Origin: Megalonaias nervosa
Taxonomy: Eukaryota > Mollusca > Bivalvia > Unionida > Unionidae
Length of the DNA: 64,000 nucleotides
Assembly: GCA_016617855.1 (NCBI GenBank)
Contig: JAECUM010005024.1
Span: 1-64,000, forward strand
Reading direction: 5' to 3'
Part shown: in pieces, positions 57,556 through 64,000 of the stretch
How the letters are laid out: the number at the start of each line of letters is the position of its first letter
Position numbering within the stretch: the first letter of the stretch is position 1
Made by a program: the position numbers and the translations under genes
Notes under the pieces: generated by a model
Seen by the model: only the letters and a program-made list of their open reading frames with translations
What the model was told of the DNA's origin: nothing
The model's database searches: none

Positions 57556-60045
57556 CTGGTTGTGCAAGGCGATTGGAATGCCAAGATAGGCGAGGACGCT
57601 TGCATGAACTGGAAAGGAACATATGGGCATTGCTGCAATGAACAGACCAACGAGAGAGTCCTGAGGCTCCTGGAATTCGCTAGTTACAACGACCTTATGC
57701 TGGCAAACACCTTCGGCCAACACAAAGTATCCAGAAGATGGACATGGCACAGACCAAGCGGAGACCATCACAGTCAGACCGACTACATCATGGTAAAGAG
57801 GCGCATACAGTCAAGTGTAAACATCGCCAAGACTCGAAGCTTTCCCGGAGCGGACATTGGAAGTGACCATGATCTGGTGATGATGACCTTCAGGCTACAT
57901 CTAAAGAAGGTCAAGAAAGATAACCAAACAAGAATAAAGTTCGATCTCGAGAAACTGAAGGCTCCAGAAGAAGCAGAAGCCTTCCAAGCAAACATTGGTG
58001 GGAAATTTGCACCGCACATCATCCTCGACGCTGACGATACAGACATGGACACGTTGATCACCACCTTTAATACAGCAACGACCGAAACAGCCAGCGAGAT
58101 CCTTGGTAGACATCGCCCAGTCAAGAAGCCCTGGGTCACAGCTGAGGTCCTGAATCTGTGTGACAAGAGGAGATAGCTGAAGAAGAAAAAGAATGATACA
58201 GAAGGGGCAGAGCAGTATAAGGCAGTCAACCGGGAAGTCAAGAAAAGCATGAAAAAAGCAAAAGAGAACTGGATAGAAGAACAGTCCAAAGACATTGAGG
58301 GAAACTTGAAAAGGAACAACAGCAAGAAAGCGTACCAGCTGGTCAAATATCTAACAAGCACAAAACAACGGCGAGTTACCTCCTTACAGGACAAAGCGGA
58401 AACTGCCTAACAGAAGAAAAAGACATTCTGAAAAGATGGACAGAGTACTGCGCAGAACTTTACAACCACCGACTCATAATAGATCCAGAGGTACTGAACG
58501 TCCCTCCAGCAACTAACAACCACTCTATCCTACGGATGAAGTACAAGCATCAGTGAGATCGTTGAAAAAGAGGAAGTCGGCAGGAGTGGACAATATTACA
58601 GCAGAATTGGTCCAAGCAGGGGGAGGGGCAATGATTAGCGCCCTCACAAAGATATGCAACAAGATCTGGCTAACAGAGAATGGCCATCGCTGTGGACACA
58701 ATCACTGATCATAACCCTCCCCAAGAAAGGCAATTTACAACAGTGTGAAAACCACCATACAATCAGTCTTATAAGCCATCCAAGCAAAGTCATGTTGAGG
58801 ATACTGCTAAACAGACTAAAGCCACAGGCTGAAAAGATCATTGCCGAGGAGCAGGCAGGTTTCAGAGCAGGGCGCAGCACAACAGAGCAGACCTTCAACC
58901 TCAGCATATTGAGTGAGAAGTACCTCCAACACCAGCAAGATCTGTACCGCGTCTTCATGGATTTCAAGAAGGCATTTGACAGGGTATGGCATGCAGCCTT
59001 GTGGGCGACCATGAGACTGTACATGAGACTGTACAACATCAATGCCAACCTCATCACAGTAATAGAGCACCTGTATGACAAGGCCAGCAGTGCAGTATAC
59101 TTCAACGGCAGCATAGGGGACTGGTTCAGAACGACAGTCGGAGTCAGACAAGGCTGTCTGCTCTCTCCCACACTATTCAACACCTTTCTGGAGAGAATCA
59201 TGGTTGACGCGCTTGAAAAGCATGAAGGGACAGTCAGCATCATAGGCAGAACAGTCACCAACATACGTTTTGCCGACGACATTGATGGACTAGCAGGAAA
59301 TGAACAAGAAATAGCTAGCTTAGTAGACCTCCGCAGCCTACGGCATGGAAATCAGTGCAGAGAAGACCAAACTGATGACCAACAACACCAAGGGCATCAG
59401 TACTGACATCAGGGTCCAAGGTCCGAAGCTAGAAACAGTCCACAGCTTCAAGTATTTGGGGGCAATTGTAACAGATGAAGGATCGAAGCCTGAAGTACTC
59501 TCCAGGATTGCACAGACAACAGCAGCGCTGACAAAACTGAAGCCCATCTCGAACGACAAGAACATCGCACTCAGTTCAAAGGTCAGACTGATACACTCAC
59601 TGGTGATCTCCATATTTCTTTACGCCTGTGAATCATGGACCATAACAGCTGACTTAGAGAAAAGGATACAAGCCACAGAGATGAGATGCTTCTGAAAGAC
59701 CCTCGGCGTCTCATACAAAGAAATAAGGCAAAGGATCAGACAAGCCATTTGGGCCTCACGAAGACCTCCTGAGCACAGTGAAAAAGCGTAAACTGCAGTG
59801 GTATGGGCATGTCTCACGATCATCAGGAGTTGCCAAGACAATCCTGCAAGGCACTGTACAAGGAAGAAGAGAGGCAGGCAGAGAAAGAGGTGGGAAGACA
59901 ACATTCGAAAGTGGACAGGCTTGACATTGAGCGACTCAACGAGAAAGACGGAAAATCGAGAGGAATGGAGGAAGCTGATTGTTCGGTCTTGTGTGGTGCC
60001 CCAACGGTCTACCAGACTACGGGACTGATGATGATGATGATGATG
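57556..60045 (+). pseudogene. LINE direct segment: endonuclease C-terminus and reverse transcriptase
   Basis: Starts at VVQGDWNAKIGEDA, continues with DYIMVKRR and the endonuclease SDHD motif (GSDHDLVMMTF), then a TAG stop at about 58174. The reverse transcriptase has LPKKGN, EEQAGFRAGRSTTEQ, FMDFKKAFDRVWH (motif A), GVRQGCLLSP (B) and RFADDIDGLAG (C, FADD intact). A frameshift near 59335 and a TGA near 59695 follow, then KLQWYGHVSRSSG and the end RSTRLRD at 60029 before (GAT)n. A frameshift region also lies at about 58400-58650. Confidence 0.9.
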
Positions 60046-60056
60046 ATCCAGGTTGT
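60046..60056. repeat. Right target-site duplication of the LINE
   Basis: ATCCAGGTTGT after the (GAT)n tail, identical to 56695-56705. Confidence 0.9.
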
Positions 60057-60531
60057 TGCTCTGAAACTGTTTAACATGATAGGAAGAATATACATATATG
60101 ATACAGAAAGTGCCTTTCATACAGATTCGTCTTATTTTGAGCATTGCATTTGATCTGCTTTATGTTTGCAATCGAGAAATCAACGTTTGTATTGAATTAT
60201 ATTTTGTAACACGTTCCCTTTGATGCTGAGATTGCTGCAAAATAATGTAGTGCCATATGTGCAGTTCATTATTGCTCTTCAGATTATTTGAGCTTGATAT
60301 TCCAACACGCCAGCTGTGCAAAAGTAGATAATGAATGTCCTAACTTGATCGGTTATTGTGCATAGGTGAAAATCATACTGCTTTAAATAAAAGTTATTCT
60401 TTGGATGTTCTCGTGGAGTTTTCGGTGCAGGAGATGCAGAATCGTTTTACGACATCAATGGCTAAATTATGATTTCAAAAATTACCAGTGTGTACGGCAC
60501 ATATCGCTACACGTCAGAAAGATATTGGTGA

Positions 60532-60711
60532 TATCAAAATGTTCTAGAATACTTGCGGTATTCTCGTAACCCTGAAGAAGATTGTGATTGTAAGAACATT
60601 TACAAATGCCCTTGCGGTTATTTATCATGTACTGCGTGCTTTAAACGTGATGCTTGTGGAAATAGAAAAATTATTTCCTTGAAGATTCATAAGACCCATG
60701 GGCTATTTTAA
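60532..60711 (+). other. Cysteine-rich open stretch in the duplicated block
   Basis: A 59-codon frame without ATG contains DCDCKNIYKCPCGYLSCTAC and a further cysteine, a dense set of CxC and CxxC pairs. The partner block at 2680-2870 keeps only part of it (a 1-base indel and a stop), so it is not conserved as coding there. Possibly a relic of a zinc-binding exon, possibly chance. Confidence 0.2.
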
Positions 60712-60735
60712 GAATAAGTCATAAATGTTTGGTGG
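60565..60735. repeat. Duplicated block, partner of 2680-2870
   Basis: Same orientation as 2680-2870, strongest over TTATTTATCATGTACTGCGTG and GAAGATTCATAAGA. See the partner entry. Confidence 0.75.
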
Positions 60736-63300
60736 GTTCAACCGCTAGAGTTGTATGTAAAAGATTCAAATCCAAAACTATTTATCAAGTCAATCAGCTC
60801 AGCTTCACCTAAATGCATATACTGGGAAAAGCTTAGATCCAGGCATCATGCTTAGACTCATTGATTTTAAAACTGAGTAGATTTGAAGATGTTAGTTTGT
60901 TCATCCTTCGTCGATGAATAATTCGCTTCATTTGCGCGGTAACACTCGTTAATATCATCTATTCGTTTATCTCCTAATGAAATTTAAGCCTGATATGCAC
61001 TCTTACAAGAGAAATGAAATATGACAAACCTGATTAAATGAACCATTACACGACATAGAGGAATGTACAAATTTGTAAATTATTTATGCATTATTTATCT
61101 ATTTTGCCATCTGGCTTGACATAGGTTTTGCGGTGCCAAAACGCCTTGCAGGACTTCTCCAAATTGACCAGCGCTAACAGCAAAATGTTCACAAGCTTAT
61201 TTATGTTTGCATGCTATTGATCAGGTTAGATTACCACGACGTTTCAGAAACGTATGTAATGCCATGCATTTGCGTGTGTGTTACGCCGCAGGCATGCCAT
61301 TACACGCAGACTGACAGGTATTATTTGATGGGTGCAAACATTGATACATATCTCAATCGAGACGTCAAGACTTTAATAGGATGTTTGGGGATTGTGGAGG
61401 CACAACGAAATTAGTCCACGTTATTGCCAGCCGGCAATTGTCTCCCCTTCCTCACCCCACCCCGTTATACGTGACGAGACATTATTAATTCCTTTCCATT
61501 AATCAAAGCAACGATGCAGAATAGGTATACATCTAATGGTGCTGTGAAAGCAAACGATCGAATGCCTGGAAGTAAATGACGTTCGTATCTCATCAAATAC
61601 AGTGATTTTGTTGAAATAAATGCAACGTTTGTATTAATTTAACTACTCTTGAACAGAAAAGTTAAGAAATGAAAACGGTTTAATTTAACCATTGAATACA
61701 TTGTTTTGGCCATAAATACTTGTGTGTATGGCAACACAGTATGCATAATACGTAGATATACTCTGTAATCTGATATAACGTTTTGAGTTTTTTGAGTTTT
61801 AGAAAGTTATCCAATGAAGTCGATTGGAGACTGTTAACATTTATCTTAGATTAAGAACTATATTGAATACAGAAATAAAATTAAATTATAAAAAGGCATA
61901 TAAAGCTTTACCTTGATTTAATATGATATAAAAACAAATTGTTCTGTAATTCGAATTTTATAATCTATTCTTAAAAACCCATTCATTGAAATATGGGTTT
62001 TTTTTAAGTTTTGGGGAAAATGTAACCTAACATTCTATATTTGTTAATTTGTTTAAAGTTGTAAAGAGTTGCAAACTAAAGGAGTGCATCTTAATAACAG
62101 CCTTCAAAATTGAAAATAAAAAAAAAAAAAAAAATCTGTAGATATAATCTTCCAGAATTAATTTCCTTCTTTTGTAGTCATATTGGTTATGACTAAAATG
62201 GCTTATTTGAAGCATTTAAATTCACAAATTGAAATATTTTATCATGAATTCATTTTTTAACTTATTCACGTATCAGTAAAATGAATATAAATAAAAAATA
62301 CCAAGCCTATGTGACAGGTATTTATATTGTTAAAAAAAAAAAAAAAACATAGCGTAACGGCGAATAAATATACGCTATTAGTTCACAATACCAATAAAGA
62401 ACTACTTATGTATTCTTGCGCCATACTTAGGGGCTTTAACAATATTTATAAATAATGTTTAAAATAGAGTTATATTATTCATTTTTTGAAACTCGTTATT
62501 ATATTATAACTATTTGTAATTCTTAGAGTTGAAATTCTTATTGTACAAGGTTCATGAAATCATGGAACTTCAAAATTCATTCTACACTACATAAACCAAA
62601 ACAGCTTTATTAAAGTCGTTCACGCTGTGTGTACTCGAATCGGAAGCGAGTAATTTTGTTACGACCTTCTGTTAGGATTCTTCCGGTGACAGTACGTTCT
62701 GGGTTAGATTGGTACCGGTTTGAGGTGAAAAGATGGTATCAATATGAAAGTGGTGTTGGCGCTGATATTTGTGTATATAAAGCCTAGAAAGAGAGAATAG
62801 ATTTATTAGAAGAAAGAAGACATGTATTATATTTATGATGTTATAAATGAAGAAAGAATAAGTTATGTTTTACTTTTCATTATGTTCTCTCTTTTTTCTT
62901 ACTTATATAATGACAATATCATTTGCATACGAAAATACTGATTTTAATTTATTAACATATAATAAGTTTTGCAATTGCTTTAAACAACAGTTTTATTATA
63001 AACAGCATTTTCTAAATTAAATTTGTTAAAGTTAATAATATTGGTCAAGGAGTAATCCATGTATGTGGAGAATGTACCTCCTATTTATATGAGAACTTTA
63101 AATAAGTATTTGGTTCCATAATCTGGGCAAAATTAATAATGGAAATCTTAAATTTGTTTTACTTACAAAATTCTAAATCCTGTCAAACCAGATTTATAAA
63201 TGGTATTACAGAAATATAATATATATTTCTTTAATTATTTACATTTATCAATATTATTTGCGAAGAAATTGTACACATGTTAGAATTTCTCAGTGACTCA

Positions 63301-63444
63301 AGATCTGAACAACCCAAAATCTGGGCAAATCCAAAAACAGGACAAAACCGAAACTTAGACAACTCAGAATGTGGACAAATACACCAGTCTGGATAAATCA
63401 AAATCTGGAGAATTCAAAATCTGGACAACCCTAGATCTGGAATT
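63301..63444. repeat. Array of ~17-bp AAATCTGGACAA iterons
   Basis: About nine degenerate units (AAATCTGGGCAAATCCA, AATGTGGACAAATACAC, AAATCTGGACAACCCTA and so on) in direct tandem. Unit length and degeneracy resemble the iterons at the ends of the virus-like element, but the core is different. Confidence 0.7.
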
Positions 63445-63630
63445 CTAATAAATGCTATAAGTATGAAAATAATAATTTCAGAAATGACTTTCCTGATTAA
63501 AATTTGTTATATTTCCCAAACAGTAAAAATCGTAATTTCGTGTTTTTGATTTTACGTCCGAATTTGAATGCAGACAGGAAACAGGTGAATGACGACATAG
63601 ACTTTGTCCGTCTGAAATATGGAATAACTG

Positions 63631-63633
<3 letters not shown>

Positions 63634-63687
<54 letters not shown>
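63634..63687. repeat. (TA)n microsatellite
   Basis: About 26 TA units. Confidence 0.95.
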
Positions 63688-63689
<2 letters not shown>

Positions 63690-63931
63690 AACAGATTGCT
63701 AACATGTTTACCAACGTTTCATTATTTGAAATTGTTTCGGTATAGTGTCGTTAATATAAGCTTGCCATTTAATTGTAAAACGTTATGTATTAAATGCATG
63801 GCGAAGACCTCGCAGCAGAAAAGAGAATATGCATTAATAATTCAACGGCCTGCTTGGATGAAATTGACAGTTGATGGTTGAGCAGCTTATGGCAGCTCGA
63901 GTTTGGTAGCTTCAAACCGGTCTTATTGCAT

Positions 63932-63955
63932 TTAGAAGTACAAAAACTCTGGAGC
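63932..63955 (-). CDS. Last exon of a neighbouring TIR-gene paralogue (partial gene)
   Basis: On the minus strand the acceptor TTTTATTTCAG (63966-63956) is followed by GCT CCA GAG TTT TTG TAC TTC TAA, giving APEFLYF and a stop. This matches the last exon of the intact gene (APQFFYYY...) at the same acceptor. The intron before it matches too (AGTTATTACCAAAGAGAT at 64000-63983 versus 3597 downwards). The tail is 29 residues shorter than its partner. The rest of the gene lies to the right of the window. It could be a live gene with a short end or a decayed duplicate. Confidence 0.65.
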   Translation of the reverse strand, partial: APEFLYF

Positions 63956-64000
63956 CTGAAATAAAAATAATAACAAACAAGGATCTCTTTGGTAATAACT

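Larger units (their letters stand above)
56706..60045 (+). mobile_element. Nearly full-length LINE with 5' inversion
   Basis: A non-LTR retrotransposon whose first ~850 bases are inverted relative to the rest, bounded by an 11-bp target-site duplication and ending in (GAT)n. It has a 5' region, an AP-type endonuclease and a reverse transcriptase. The two segments meet near 57555. The inverted segment ends, and the direct one begins, with the same 21-bp CTGGTTGTGCAA[A/G]GCGATTGG, so that stretch is present twice. This is the structure expected from twin priming during target-primed reverse transcription. The ORF is disabled by a few stops and frameshifts, so the insertion is fairly young but dead. 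A second copy is at 51935-52550. Confidence 0.92.
60057..63300. other. 3' flank of the right-hand paralogue, no intact gene
   Basis: Contains the duplicated block 60565-60735, A-runs at 62113-62135 and 62332-62347, and otherwise AT-rich DNA. Open stretches such as 61211-61414 show no family signal. Confidence 0.45.

Noticed and set aside
58644..59282. Minus-strand 212-codon frame
   Set aside because: Antisense shadow of the LINE reverse transcriptase, whose FADD motif is on the plus strand.

Overview
This window looks like animal nuclear DNA: it is AT-rich, carries introns with GT-AG boundaries, long dinucleotide microsatellites, tRNA-headed SINEs, LINEs, Ty3/Gypsy, hAT and pogo-like remnants, and no operons. 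The domain make-up of its one intact gene and the mix of repeats suggest a marine invertebrate, most likely a lophotrochozoan such as a mollusc. That is inference; no species is claimed.

The main gene covers the left 40 percent of the window on the minus strand (24913 down to 3432). I could join nine coding exons with consensus splice sites and matching phases into one uninterrupted 685-residue reading frame. It encodes an N-terminal charged/helical region, armadillo-type repeats, a TIR domain and a SAM-like C-terminus: the three modules of SARM1, but ordered ARM-TIR-SAM. The introns hold most of the repeats of this half: a 41-bp minisatellite, two copies of a pogo-like MITE, two reverse-transcriptase fossils, a hAT fossil and two SINE families. 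Just past the stop lies a degenerate 65-bp tandem repeat that carries AATAAA signals. A last exon with the same intron/exon boundary sits at the right edge (63955 to 63932), and a block of the 3' flank recurs at about 60.6 kb, so a second related gene probably starts beyond the right end. An isolated helical exon at 2305-2156 may belong to a third copy on the left.

From 25 to 35 kb I see no intact host gene: two minisatellites, a SINE, a decayed Ty3/Gypsy pol on the minus strand and an array of 22-bp iterons. From 35641 to 44046 there is an 8.4-kb decayed virus-like element on the plus strand. It is bounded by inverted terminal repeats built of short degenerate iterons. In order it has relics resembling a DNA-packaging ATPase, a coiled-coil protein, a minor capsid protein, a small basic protein, a major capsid protein, a short hydrophobic virion-type peptide and a fibre-like segment. 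This is a capsid module of the Polinton/adenovirus-like kind, with no recognisable polymerase or integrase.

From 44 to 64 kb the DNA is mostly repeats: a LINE fossil with a TGATT tail, a near-perfect 55-bp-arm hairpin, a 5'-truncated LINE, a SINE, and a nearly full-length LINE (56706-60045) of the same family. That LINE carries a 5' inversion and a perfect 11-bp target-site duplication, the signature of twin priming. The window ends with another iteron array and the edge of the neighbouring paralogue.
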